From: Maribacter sp044594925 | Lineage (GTDB): Bacteria; Bacteroidota; Bacteroidia; Flavobacteriales; Flavobacteriaceae | Assembly (NCBI RefSeq): GCF_044594925.1 | Contig: NZ_CP138991.1 | Coordinates: forward strand, 1,426,001 to 1,490,000 | Reading direction: 5' to 3' | Length of the DNA stretch: 64,000 nucleotides | Part shown: positions 9,301-18,142 of the stretch, piece by piece | Layout: each line of letters begins with the position of its first letter | Position numbering within the stretch: position 1 is the first letter of the stretch | Position numbers and translations under genes: made by a program | The notes under the pieces: model-generated | Seen by the model: the letters and a program-made list of their open reading frames with translations, nothing else | The model's database searches: none | Told to the model about the DNA's origin: nothing

Positions 9301-10047
9301 ATGAAACAAATCGCTTTTCTTTTTTCTATGCTCTTTCTCATAATAGGATGCTCAGGGGAAGACACCTCGGAAGAAAAAGAAAGGGAGATTATTGAAACTA
9401 CTTTTGTTCCTCAAAATATACTTTTTGTTGGAAATAGTCATACAAGATTTAACCAAGGGATAGATTTTTACCTTAAAGGTTTTTTAGCCAACCTGAATCT
9501 ACCTTACGAACCCTTCATTGAGCGTTCCGCATTCGACGGATTTACTCTGGACGATCATTTAGAAAACAACACGACCCTAACCAAATTGGGGTCTAAAGAA
9601 TGGGATATTATAATACTTCAAGAAAATACATTTAAAGCCACTAACGATAAGCTAGGAGCCAAAGTAGGTATGGAGAACTTCAGATTTGCCATTAATAATA
9701 ATTACACCAAACTCTATCTTTTTTTAACATGGGCCTACGAAGATGAACCTAGTATGTTGCCAAAAATTACGGAGACTTACGAGGAGACCAGTTCTCTTTT
9801 AAAAGCTAATGTGGTACCTGTGGGAATAGCGTTTAAAAATTTCAAGGACATAAACGGTGCTGCTATTAATCTATACAATGCTGATGGAATTCACCCTAGT
9901 ATTGAGGGCTCTTTTCTTGCAGCCAGTATGTTTTATTATGCCATATACAAACAGGACCCAACTTCAAATTCATATAATGGATTGCTAGATGAAGAAACGG
10001 CACTTTTATTGAAGCAAACAGCAAAAGAGGTAATTGACTCTTACTAG
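9301..10047 (+). CDS. SGNH-hydrolase-like lipoprotein (DUF4886-like)
   Basis: 248 aa from the ATG at 9301, which opens a lipoprotein signal (MKQIAFLFSMLFLIIGCSGED) with the lipid Cys at residue 17. The acidic residues after the Cys fit a surface-exported lipoprotein of Bacteroidota. The mature part has the SGNH/GDSL pattern: block I FVGNSHT near residue 42, WDIIILQE as the block III region, and a C-terminal DGIHPS with Asp and His as block V. It is therefore probably an esterase or acetyl-hydrolase of unknown substrate. The gene diverges from the M24 peptidase (85-bp shared upstream region) and converges on menE with only 19 bp between the stop codons. An in-frame longer start exists but would put a hydrophilic leader before the lipobox. 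Confidence 0.8.
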   Translation: MKQIAFLFSMLFLIIGCSGEDTSEEKEREIIETTFVPQNILFVGNSHTRFNQGIDFYLKGFLANLNLPYEPFIERSAFDGFTLDDHLENNTTLTKLGSKEWDIIILQENTFKATNDKLGAKVGMENFRFAINNNYTKLYLFLTWAYEDEPSMLPKITETYEETSSLLKANVVPVGIAFKNFKDINGAAINLYNADGIHPSIEGSFLAASMFYYAIYKQDPTSNSYNGLLDEETALLLKQTAKEVIDSY

Positions 10048-10066
10048 TGATTACCACACCGAGAAA

Positions 10067-11146
10067 CTATAATAGCCTTATGGTTTCTTCCCTTAATAAT
10101 TTACCATTAACACTTTCTTTAAAACTAGGTAATGAAATCACTTCTTTTGGCACTTGAAACCTTTCAAGTAAACCACTTTGTTCAATTTTTTCCAAAACAT
10201 CGGCTGCAACTTCTTTCCCCTCAATAATCAACACCAGTTTCTGACCTAACTTTTCATTCGATAAACCTGTAACAAAAAAGCGTTCTTGAATTAGGGTCGA
10301 AAGCAGCGATTCTATCTGCTCAGGAATTAGTTTTACACCACCTGAATTAATGATGTTATCAAATCTTCCTAACCAAAGGAACTCTGATGCCGAAATTAAC
10401 CCTACAACATCATTTGTAACTATCTTTTGCTTAGCAATACGAGGCGCATCTATTACCAAACGATTACGTTTATCTGTTGAGAGAGTAAGTCCAGGTAGAG
10501 CTTTAAAAGGACGTGAACTAGTACTTAAATCTTTAACTGCATTATGATTTATTTTTCTTGCCGCTATGTGAGTTATGGTCTCCGTCATCCCATAGGTTTC
10601 ATAAATTTGACAACTTTTGTCTTGCACTAGTTCTTTTAAATCTTGAGAAAAAGGAGCTCCGCCCACAATTAACGTATCAATACAATCAATAAATCCTAAA
10701 GTGTTCCGCAACTGTAGGGGCACCATGGCAGAAAAATCATATTTCTTTGTTCCATGTGTGATTGGAGTTGATGTCGGCGCAATGAAATCTATATGTAAGC
10801 CAAGAATCAAAGCTCTAACTAACAGCATTTTACCGGCAATATAAGCCATTGGCAAACAATGAAGTACAGTATCTCTGGGTCTTAAATTAAAGTAAGCTCC
10901 TGTTGCCAAAGCAGAATTGACCATATGCTCCTTTAATAGCGGAATTTTTTTCGGTATTCCCGTAGAACCTGAGGTCTTTACTATGATTTCCTGTGAGGGC
11001 AGCAACCAGTCCATTAGAAAATCGCCAAGGTTCATTTCAAATTTCGCCCCTTCCTTTACTAAACTGTAGGCGAGTTCCTTTAACTCCTCCTTGGAATAAG
11101 AAATACCATTAAGTTTAAAATCTGGATGTATATTAAAGTTGTTCAA
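10067..11146 (-). CDS. menE: o-Succinylbenzoate-CoA ligase MenE (short Bacteroidota form)
   Basis: 359 aa AMP-binding (ANL) enzyme. It activates o-succinylbenzoate with ATP and CoA in menaquinone synthesis. The P-loop-like TSGSTGIPKK lies at about residues 58-67. The adenylate-binding YETYGMTE motif is near 190, and WLGRFDNIINSGG is the hinge of the C-terminal lid. A final conserved Lys occurs in ESVNGKLLR. The protein is shorter than the ~450-residue enterobacterial type, as is usual in this phylum. Its first codons overlap the end of the CPBP gene by 14 bp, and that gene in turn overlaps menC, so the three are translationally linked. The order menC-CPBP-menE supports this assignment over other ANL ligases. 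Confidence 0.9.
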   Translation of the reverse strand: MNNFNIHPDFKLNGISYSKEELKELAYSLVKEGAKFEMNLGDFLMDWLLPSQEIIVKTSGSTGIPKKIPLLKEHMVNSALATGAYFNLRPRDTVLHCLPMAYIAGKMLLVRALILGLHIDFIAPTSTPITHGTKKYDFSAMVPLQLRNTLGFIDCIDTLIVGGAPFSQDLKELVQDKSCQIYETYGMTETITHIAARKINHNAVKDLSTSSRPFKALPGLTLSTDKRNRLVIDAPRIAKQKIVTNDVVGLISASEFLWLGRFDNIINSGGVKLIPEQIESLLSTLIQERFFVTGLSNEKLGQKLVLIIEGKEVAADVLEKIEQSGLLERFQVPKEVISLPSFKESVNGKLLREETIRLL

Positions 11147-12098
11147 CTTCAGTTTGTTTACTAGCTTGGAACGCTTCTATGGATAATACTTTACCGGTAA
11201 GTTTTTCCTTCCAATTTCGCCATCCATATATTTGAGAAAAAATCAATAATAGAATTGGGAATACTACAAATACAGGAATTAAAACATCCCATCCTAGTAT
11301 GGGTTCAGAAATATCCCTGTAAACGGAATGTGTCTGAAAAGCTGTCCAGTCCGCCGTTACCAATAAAGCAGCGGTTAAGTTGTTTGCCGCATGAAAACCA
11401 ATGGCCAGTTCTAGACCATCATCCATTAGTGTAGTAATACCCAAGAAAAAACCAGTACCGATATAAAAGATTAAAATCCCATACCCCAATTTTTCAACTT
11501 CCGGATTAAGGATATGCATAAGCCCGAACAAGAGTGATGTAAAGACCAAGGGAAACCATCTATTTTTAGCCATGATTCCCAGCCCCTGCATCATATAACC
11601 TCTGATGAAATATTCCTCCATACTTGTTTGAAGTGGTATCATCACAATAGCAATTACGGCTAAAAAAAGAAACGGGATCAGTTGAAAATTATATTCGTAG
11701 TCTTCTGGCGCCAGATACATATCCAGAAAAATAAAAAGCACGGAAATAAAGGCCCACAAACCGAATGCGAACAAAACTCTTGACCAATCTGTTTTCTTTC
11801 TCGATGTAGTAAGTGATGTTAGCGACTGCTTGTGCACAAATTTAACAAACAAGAATAAAGCCGCTAACCCTATGGCAAAAGTCAATAACATAAAAAACAA
11901 GAAGGTATTGGAGCCAAGCACATTGGACATAAGGCCCAGATCCCCACTTCCTAAAACGGCCAAGGAGTCACTCTTCAAAGCTAGAGCAACTATCAAAGGA
12001 ATTCCTCCCAATAATTGCCAAACAAAAAATACGGCAATGATACCGAGAACGTATCTCCATCCTTCACTTAAACCTTTATATCCTTGTTCTATGTACAT
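11133..12098 (-). CDS. CPBP-family intramembrane glutamic endopeptidase
   Basis: 321 aa with about eight hydrophobic segments. The CPBP (Abi/Rce1-like) signature is visible: the EEYFIRGYM motif (EExxxR) near residue 175, FGLMHI near 205 (motif 2, with His), and GFHAANN near 250 (motif 3). Family members are inner-membrane proteases or protein-processing enzymes. The gene is embedded between menC (10-bp overlap) and menE (14-bp overlap). That implies co-expression with menaquinone synthesis but does not prove a role in it; the substrate is unknown. The start MYIEQGY is the only ATG that gives the usual cytosolic N-terminus before the first membrane segment. Confidence 0.85.
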   Translation of the reverse strand: MYIEQGYKGLSEGWRYVLGIIAVFFVWQLLGGIPLIVALALKSDSLAVLGSGDLGLMSNVLGSNTFLFFMLLTFAIGLAALFLFVKFVHKQSLTSLTTSRKKTDWSRVLFAFGLWAFISVLFIFLDMYLAPEDYEYNFQLIPFLFLAVIAIVMIPLQTSMEEYFIRGYMMQGLGIMAKNRWFPLVFTSLLFGLMHILNPEVEKLGYGILIFYIGTGFFLGITTLMDDGLELAIGFHAANNLTAALLVTADWTAFQTHSVYRDISEPILGWDVLIPVFVVFPILLLIFSQIYGWRNWKEKLTGKVLSIEAFQASKQTEVEQL

Positions 12099-13141
12099 AA
12101 ATTTTCAATTAAATTTTCGTCCCACTCCGTAATTGGACTATAGTATAAACCGCCGTCCTTAACCTCTAGAGGGCTATCGATATTATTGGTAAATAAGGCA
12201 CCAGTACCTAAACCTTGGGGTAAATTAATAGGTAACGAGGAAGTCCATTGTGCTATTGCGTTTAAACCTATGTTACTCTCTAAGGCACTAGTGACCCACC
12301 ATCCTATATTATATTTTTCCGCGATGGAAATCCATTCCTGACTCCCTTTGATACCGCCCACCAAACTTGGTTTTAAAATGATGTACTGCGGCTGTACCAT
12401 TTGTAGTAATTCTTCTTTTCGTGTTACATCTAATACCCCAATTAGTTCTTCATCCAAGGCAATTGGGAGTGGAGTCCGAGCACATAAATCTTTTAGTAAT
12501 GGCCATTGCCCAACTTTAATGGGTTGCTCAATAGAGTGAAGATCAAGGGTTGAAAGTGTTCTCAATTTATCCAGAGCTTCAACCGTGGAAAATGCACCGT
12601 TAGCATCCACCCTTAATTCTATTTCGTCTTTATCAAAACGATTTCTTATGGATTGTAATAAGGCGATTTCCTTATCAAAATCTACCGCTCCAATTTTCAT
12701 TTTAATACAAAAAAATCCTTCATTTAACTTCTGTTGGATTTGTTCGTACATAAAATCAATATCACCCATCCAAATTAACCCGTTTATGGTTATTGGTTTA
12801 TAAGCATTTACAAAAGGTGTTTGAAATAATTTATAGGGATGGTCCGCATTGAGCGATAAAAATGCCTGCTCTAGACCAAATTGTATACTTGGAAAGTGTT
12901 TCAGCTCATTTAACAGCTGTTGAAGGCTAAGCGTGATGTTCTCTGAAACCCACTTTAATTTTTCCTCATAACCCGGTACATCATCATAACTTAATCCCCT
13001 GAAAAGACCACATTCTCCAACGCCGTACTTTCCCTTGTCTTCTAAAATCAAAAACCAAGTTTCCTTTGTCCTTAGCGTTCCTCGAGAAGTTCCGCTAGGT
13101 CTTTTAAAATTAAGTATATGCTTTTTATAAGTAGCTTTCAT
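12089..13141 (-). CDS. menC: o-Succinylbenzoate synthase MenC
   Basis: 350 aa enolase-superfamily enzyme that dehydrates SHCHC to o-succinylbenzoate. The residue set is visible: catalytic KMK (Lys147 and Lys149), metal ligands Asp179 (RVDANGAF), Glu205 (SIEQPI) and Asp230 (IALDEEL), and the second catalytic Lys257 (ILKPSLVGG). An N-terminal capping domain occupies about residues 1-115. It is the first gene of a menC-CPBP-menE unit with overlapping frames, and it diverges from the SDR gene at 13189 with a 47-bp gap. Dipeptide epimerases share the fold, but the gene context fixes the assignment. Confidence 0.92.
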   Translation of the reverse strand: MKATYKKHILNFKRPSGTSRGTLRTKETWFLILEDKGKYGVGECGLFRGLSYDDVPGYEEKLKWVSENITLSLQQLLNELKHFPSIQFGLEQAFLSLNADHPYKLFQTPFVNAYKPITINGLIWMGDIDFMYEQIQQKLNEGFFCIKMKIGAVDFDKEIALLQSIRNRFDKDEIELRVDANGAFSTVEALDKLRTLSTLDLHSIEQPIKVGQWPLLKDLCARTPLPIALDEELIGVLDVTRKEELLQMVQPQYIILKPSLVGGIKGSQEWISIAEKYNIGWWVTSALESNIGLNAIAQWTSSLPINLPQGLGTGALFTNNIDSPLEVKDGGLYYSPITEWDENLIENLCT

Positions 13142-13188
13142 AATAAGCTCATAAATTTAGGTATATTTTAGCGGTCTAAAAGTAAAAG

Positions 13189-13983
13189 ATGGGGTATATA
13201 AAAGGAAAAAAAGTATGGATTACCGGAGCATCCTCTGGAATTGGCGAAGCATTAACCTATAGATTAAACGAATTGGGTTGCTTACTGGTAATTTCCTCAA
13301 GAAGATTAGAAGCTTTAGAAACCGTAAAAACAAACTGTAAACACCCAGAAAATGTGACTGTTCTACCGCTAGACTTGGCCGCTTTTGACACCCATACGCT
13401 AGCATCCCAAGAAGCTGTTGACTTTTATGATGGTATCGATATTCTAGTTAATAATGGAGGTATTAGTCAACGCTCTTTGATAAAAGACACAAAATTTGAA
13501 GTTTTTCAAAAGATGATTGAAGTTAATTATCTGGGAACTATACAATTATCGAAGTCATTACTCCCACATTTTATTGCTAAAAAAAGTGGCCGTTTTGTGA
13601 CTGTCACAAGCCTTATGGGCAAATTTGGCTCGCCCTACAGATCTGGGTATTGTGGTGCCAAACATGCGCTTCACGGCTTCTTTGATGTCTTACGGATGGA
13701 GCATGAAAGAGACAATATTAATGTAACCTTAGTATGTCCGGGTTTTATTAAAACGAGGGTGGCAAAGAATGCCTTAATCGGAAATGGCACCAAACAAGAG
13801 AAAGAGGATGAGGCTACAGCTAATGGAATGTCACCAAAGGATTGCGCCAATGAAATAATTAAAGCGATAGAAAAAAATAAATTTGAAGTATATATTGGTG
13901 GTAAAGAAACTTTTGGAGTTTATTTAAAACGTTTCTTTCCAAAACTACTACACCGAGTTGTTCTAAAAAGTGCGGTACGTTAA
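13189..13983 (+). CDS. SDR-family NAD(P)-dependent oxidoreductase
   Basis: 264 aa classical short-chain dehydrogenase. It shows TGASSGIG (about 12-19) for cofactor binding, NNGG (about 88-91), the catalytic Ser in TVTSLMG, and YCGAK (Tyr and Lys near 155-159). The arginine in the second-strand SSRR suggests an NADP preference. The C-terminal FEVYIGGKE resembles the DHRS7-like/short-chain ketoreductase group common in Flavobacteriaceae. The substrate is not deducible. It stands alone on the plus strand between menC (divergent) and the histidine kinase (convergent, 7 bp between stops). The short gap to menC means the two promoters must overlap. Confidence 0.88.
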   Translation: MGYIKGKKVWITGASSGIGEALTYRLNELGCLLVISSRRLEALETVKTNCKHPENVTVLPLDLAAFDTHTLASQEAVDFYDGIDILVNNGGISQRSLIKDTKFEVFQKMIEVNYLGTIQLSKSLLPHFIAKKSGRFVTVTSLMGKFGSPYRSGYCGAKHALHGFFDVLRMEHERDNINVTLVCPGFIKTRVAKNALIGNGTKQEKEDEATANGMSPKDCANEIIKAIEKNKFEVYIGGKETFGVYLKRFFPKLLHRVVLKSAVR

Positions 13984-13990
13984 ATACGTA

Positions 13991-15952
13991 CTACTTAAAA
14001 TTAAACCAGAAACGAACTCCATCAGAGGTTTTATCCGTATTTAAATTCGTTTGTAATTGATTGGCCAGCCTGTTCATTAAACGAATACCCATAGAAGAAT
14101 TTGCCCGCTCCTCCGTATCTTTTGGTAAACCTACACCGTTATCCGTATATTCAAAAAAGCCTTCTCTTCCTGCTATTTTTCTAAGGTGAATATATATTTT
14201 ACCATCCTCCTCATTTTGAGGAAAAGCATATTTAAAAGAATTAGAAACAAGTTCGTTCAGTATTAAGCCAAATGGTATGGCCCTATCAATATCTAGCTCT
14301 ACACCTTCGGCATCTATGGTAATGTTAATGTTATGGCCTCCCTTTTTATAAACAGACTGTACACTGTTGATAAGACTCTCAATGTACCCTTGCATTTCTA
14401 TCACCGATAAATCATCGTTTTGATATAGCTTTTGATGTATCAATGCCATCGCCTTTACCCTACTTTTCCCTTCCTCTAAGGCCTCAATTGCAGCTTTACT
14501 CCTGGTATTTTTAGTTTGAAGACTTAATAGACTAGAAACCATTTGTAAGTTATTTTTAACTCTGTGGTGAATTTCCTTTAACAATGAATCCTTTTCCACA
14601 AGTGAGTTTTCAATAATATGCTTCTGTTCCGCAATTAAACGCTGGTTCTTAATACTCTTTAGGTAGGCGTACACTAAACCTGCGAAACCTAATAAGGTAA
14701 AAATCAATGATATGAAAACCAGACTTATTCTTTCATCCTTGGCTGCTATATCATTCCTAGATTGTTCCAAATCCGCCTTTTGCTGCTCGATCATATCCTT
14801 GGAATACTCTACTTCTTGAGTAATGACGGCAGCTAATTGCTGGTTTCTAATATTTGACTCATTAAATTCTATAGAATCCCTAATTCTAGTATTTCTTTTT
14901 AGGTAGGTATTGGAACTTCTATAATCTCCGGTCTTATCATAATAAGAGGCATAAAGACGGTTTTTCTTAAGAATATTCTCCGTTTTAACCGGGGCTAGGT
15001 CATCACTTAAATAGTCCGTCGCCTTTTCAAAATTATTCAGGTTTAGATGACACTCCGCAATCTCCAAAGTATTTTCAACTAAATCTGAAGAAAACCTACC
15101 TGGGTTGTATTTCTTAATCGCCTCAATACTTTTCTCTAAATAAGGAATAGCTTCTTCATATTCCTTAAGCTGAACATAACATTTTCCTATATTACCTAAA
15201 ATAACACCTTTAAGATGGTTTGCCTGTACAATTTGATTGTCAGATTTTACTTGGATAACATCACTGAAATAAACATCTATCAAGGCATTTGCCTTGTTGA
15301 ACTGCGTTAAAGCTGTCGGTGTAGATTTATCCAACCTAAGATAATTACCAATATTATTGTTATATGCCGCCTGCGCATAAAAATCCCCATCATCTATTTC
15401 CTTTTTCTCCTCGGTCATATAATCTTTCATCGCCTTCCTATGCTGGCCTAGACTAGAATATATGTCATAGAATGCGATATTTTTCGTGATACCTAGCTCT
15501 CGCTTACGTCTTCTAACCTCTATTTGCTTTTCGTATAGTTCTAGCTTGGCATAATCAGCATCCATCAATTCCAGAATAAGCTCCTTAGTACCTAAGTCAT
15601 AGGAATCGATTTCTTCATATAACTCCTTAACAATGGCAAGACTCTTTTCATAATCTCCTAAATCATAATAAAGTTGACCTTGTATCAACTTGTAATTTAC
15701 TATTGCTATAGAATCTTTTGTTTTTTGAGAACTATTTAAATAAACGTTTACGGTATCCAACCAATCGTAAGCGGAATTTTGATTATACCTGTCCGGAGTA
15801 CCAAAGAAAAAGGTTGACCTTAACTCGGAATTTTCAAGTTCTTGAAATTGTCCATAATAATCAGTTGCATCCAAGGAATCTTGAGCTGACCCCGTACAAA
15901 AAACAGAAAGGAGTATTACTATAAAAAGATTGGAATAAGCGTTTTTTTTCAT
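13991..15952 (-). CDS. TPR-containing sensor histidine kinase (HisKA_2 type)
   Basis: 653 aa. Signal peptide (1-24), an extracytoplasmic TPR-like domain (about 35-360), a short coiled coil (375-405), one membrane helix (about 409-431), and then the kinase: EIHHRVKNNLQ with phospho-accepting His462, the HisKA_2 hallmark. An HATPase domain with NELVSNSFKYAF (N box), DNGVGLP (G1) and a GIRLM box follows. This form is a typical flavobacterial partner of LytTR regulators. A LytTR response regulator lies upstream at 16438-17199 on the same strand, separated by a ~485-bp gap and a terminator, so the two are probably a pair but have separate transcripts. The signal is unknown. Confidence 0.9.
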   Translation of the reverse strand: MKKNAYSNLFIVILLSVFCTGSAQDSLDATDYYGQFQELENSELRSTFFFGTPDRYNQNSAYDWLDTVNVYLNSSQKTKDSIAIVNYKLIQGQLYYDLGDYEKSLAIVKELYEEIDSYDLGTKELILELMDADYAKLELYEKQIEVRRRKRELGITKNIAFYDIYSSLGQHRKAMKDYMTEEKKEIDDGDFYAQAAYNNNIGNYLRLDKSTPTALTQFNKANALIDVYFSDVIQVKSDNQIVQANHLKGVILGNIGKCYVQLKEYEEAIPYLEKSIEAIKKYNPGRFSSDLVENTLEIAECHLNLNNFEKATDYLSDDLAPVKTENILKKNRLYASYYDKTGDYRSSNTYLKRNTRIRDSIEFNESNIRNQQLAAVITQEVEYSKDMIEQQKADLEQSRNDIAAKDERISLVFISLIFTLLGFAGLVYAYLKSIKNQRLIAEQKHIIENSLVEKDSLLKEIHHRVKNNLQMVSSLLSLQTKNTRSKAAIEALEEGKSRVKAMALIHQKLYQNDDLSVIEMQGYIESLINSVQSVYKKGGHNINITIDAEGVELDIDRAIPFGLILNELVSNSFKYAFPQNEEDGKIYIHLRKIAGREGFFEYTDNGVGLPKDTEERANSSMGIRLMNRLANQLQTNLNTDKTSDGVRFWFNFK

Positions 15953-16390
15953 ATCATATTAAAACACAATATCAAACTTAAAGCTAATCTTTGATATTGC
16001 TAAATTTTTGTTGTTGCGCAATCATCATTAATTTATGAAGAAGTGCATCAATTTTATCTGGCTTCAACTAGTAGGTGTTCTCTTACCATAATCTAGCCTA
16101 TAACCTATATACTGTCAAAAGGGTTTGAAACAAATGGTTTGTCACAACATTATAGATTTAAAACAAAAGAATTTGAATCAAAAATGAGTGCTGACACCCT
16201 ATTTCTACAAAAATATTATATAAGCAATCAGGTATGAGAATATTGTTGTGTAGTGGACTTATTTTGTTGTGAAACGTTATTTTGAAGAAACCACTGGTTT
16301 TTCATCGTTATTCTGTGTATTTCGTCGATGATTTAGAGAGTTCCCTGAAGCCTATTCTAAATAAAAACCTGGCTAGTTTTGCCTTAAATA
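15953..16390. other. Intergenic region upstream of the histidine kinase; no gene seen
   Basis: About 440 bp of AT-rich sequence without a credible open frame, tRNA or repeat. It must hold the promoter of the minus-strand kinase gene, but no clear TTG/TAnnTTTG pair could be assigned by eye. The right border is the terminator of the response-regulator gene. Confidence 0.5.
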
Positions 16391-16420
16391 AAAAAATCAC
16401 CCCAGATGAGGTGATTTTTT
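16391..16420 (-). terminator. Rho-independent terminator after the LytTR regulator gene
   Basis: An 11-bp perfect inverted repeat, AAAAAATCACC / GGTGATTTTTT, with an 8-nt loop. It lies 17 bp beyond the stop codon at 16438. Read on the minus strand it ends in a T run. It separates the regulator transcript from the kinase gene. Confidence 0.85.
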
Positions 16421-16437
16421 AATGTATTATTTAAACA

Positions 16438-17199
16438 TTAAGAATTCATAGCTGAAATTATAAATTCCTTAAAATCTTTTGATATAGGAATCAAAGTGTT
16501 ATTTATCATGATATCCTTTGAGTTTATAGCATCAATATGATCAACATTAACGATATAAGATTTATGAGCTCTATAAAACTTGTTCTTTGGAAGCTTTTCG
16601 AGATAGTCTTTAAGAGGGGATCTTACCAAAAACTTCTTATCTACCGTATTAACTTCTAGGTAAACATTATCCGCTTTTATAAATTGTATATCTCCAAACT
16701 GAATTCTGTAATAAAGATGTTGCTTTTTGACAAAGATTGAATCTTTTAATATGGAATTGGACATCGGAACATCCTCATTGACCGTTCCATTGTTTACATT
16801 ACTGTTCCCTGGTTGTTTTCCATAAATAAAATTGGAAAGGGCAATTTCGATAGAAGTATACAAATCTTGCTGCTCAAAAGGCTTAACCAAATAACCGTTT
16901 GGTTTAACTGTTTTAGCGTTTTCTACGGTAGCCCTGTCGGAATTTGATGTTACAAATATGAATGGAATATCGTAATTCTCACGAATATGCTTCCCTAAAT
17001 CTATTCCGGTCTTGTCAGATGCAAGAATTATATCTATTAAAACAAGATCTACCTGCTGCGTTTTTAATACTTCAACAGCCTGCTCGTAAACTATAACGTT
17101 ATCTACAATCTCATAACCGATTTCCTCTAACATAGACTGCATATCGTCAGCAATGATAACATTGTCCTCGACAATAAGTATTTTAATAGGTTGCTCCAA
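16438..17199 (-). CDS. LytTR-family response regulator
   Basis: 253 aa. The receiver domain occupies about residues 5-120, with acidic pocket residues in VEDN, phospho-acceptor Asp56 (LVLIDIIL), a conserved Thr/Ser in FVTSNSD, and Lys in YLVKPF. After a linker with low-complexity residues (about 130-148) comes a LytTR DNA-binding domain (about 155-253) with FYRAHKSYIVNVDHI, typical of the family. Such regulators bind direct repeats upstream of targets. The probable cognate kinase is the HisKA_2 protein encoded just downstream. menA lies 34 bp upstream on the same strand, so weak read-through from the menaquinone operon is possible. Confidence 0.9.
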   Translation of the reverse strand: MEQPIKILIVEDNVIIADDMQSMLEEIGYEIVDNVIVYEQAVEVLKTQQVDLVLIDIILASDKTGIDLGKHIRENYDIPFIFVTSNSDRATVENAKTVKPNGYLVKPFEQQDLYTSIEIALSNFIYGKQPGNSNVNNGTVNEDVPMSNSILKDSIFVKKQHLYYRIQFGDIQFIKADNVYLEVNTVDKKFLVRSPLKDYLEKLPKNKFYRAHKSYIVNVDHIDAINSKDIMINNTLIPISKDFKEFIISAMNS

Positions 17200-17233
17200 A
17201 TTTATATGTGGTTTAGATGGTTCCCTCTCAAAA

Positions 17234-18142
17234 TTACAAAAAATAATTGTATCCTAAATAAAAGAGTAATGCCATGGCAAAAGCGCTTAGCGCTAATTTC
17301 TTTAGCTCAGGATCTAAGTTCTTAGGAGTGTCTGTATTTTTAACTTTCAAAAAATGGAAAAAAATAGGCACAAATGAGAGTAAGCATAATACCTGTTCCC
17401 AATGTTTAAAAGTTAATAACAGGAATATAGATAAGCAAAAGAAAGCGCCTAAAAGGAGTAAATAATGATACTTTTTTCCTGCTTCAAATCCTATTTTAAC
17501 TATTATCGTATTTTTCCCTGATTCCTTATCTGAGTTGTAATCCCTCAGGTTATTCAAATTTAAAACGCCTACACTAAGCAATCCAATACTTGTAGCTGGT
17601 AATAGTCCCAGAAAGTAAAAGGATTTTGTAAAAAGGAATAGAGAGCCCAAAACACCTACAAGGCCAAAAAATATAAAAACAAAAATATCCCCTAGACCCT
17701 TATAACCGTAAGCAGTATCCCCAACCGTATATTTGATTGCCGCCCAAATACTTAATGCTCCCAACAAAAGAAAGGTTAACGACAAAACTAAATTCTCTCT
17801 ACCAAAAGCCGTATAGATTAAAGCTACAACCAAAAGAATATTAATAATTACTGAAACAATTATACCTCTTTTTAAGGTAGCCCTAGAAAGTAGCCCACTT
17901 TGTAGCGCTCTTTTGGGCCCAACTCTGTTATGGTTGTCGGTTCCTTTAACACCGTCTCCATAATCGTTTGCAAAATTTGAAGTGATTTGAAAACCTATAG
18001 TAGTGAAAATTGCTAACCAAAAAAGTAGTGTATCACTATAACCAAGATAACCCGCTAATGCCGTACCGATTAAAATTCCTGAAATAGAAAGGGGTAGCGT
18101 CCGAGGTCTAGCGGCATTAACCCACGCGCTTAATTTGTGCAC
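17234..18142 (-). CDS. menA: 1,4-Dihydroxy-2-naphthoate polyprenyltransferase MenA
   Basis: 302 aa UbiA-superfamily membrane enzyme with about nine hydrophobic helices. It attaches the polyprenyl tail to DHNA. Both Asp-rich motifs are present: NDYGDGVKGTDN (about 59-70) and RDYNSDKESGKNT (about 199-211). N-terminal NAARPRTLPLS is characteristic of MenA. The start codon is GTG at 18140-18142 and shares one base with the TAG stop of the upstream SPOR-like gene (TAGTG), indicating translational coupling. No ATG gives the conserved N-terminus. It lies 34 bp from the response-regulator gene. Confidence 0.93.
   Translation of the reverse strand: MHKLSAWVNAARPRTLPLSISGILIGTALAGYLGYSDTLLFWLAIFTTIGFQITSNFANDYGDGVKGTDNHNRVGPKRALQSGLLSRATLKRGIIVSVIINILLVVALIYTAFGRENLVLSLTFLLLGALSIWAAIKYTVGDTAYGYKGLGDIFVFIFFGLVGVLGSLFLFTKSFYFLGLLPATSIGLLSVGVLNLNNLRDYNSDKESGKNTIIVKIGFEAGKKYHYLLLLGAFFCLSIFLLLTFKHWEQVLCLLSFVPIFFHFLKVKNTDTPKNLDPELKKLALSAFAMALLFYLGYNYFL

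Noticed and set aside
9216..9365. N-terminal extension of the M24 peptidase gene to an upstream ATG
   Set aside because: It would hide the signal peptide at MHKSIKLIFLF, and it overlaps the start of the divergent lipoprotein gene.
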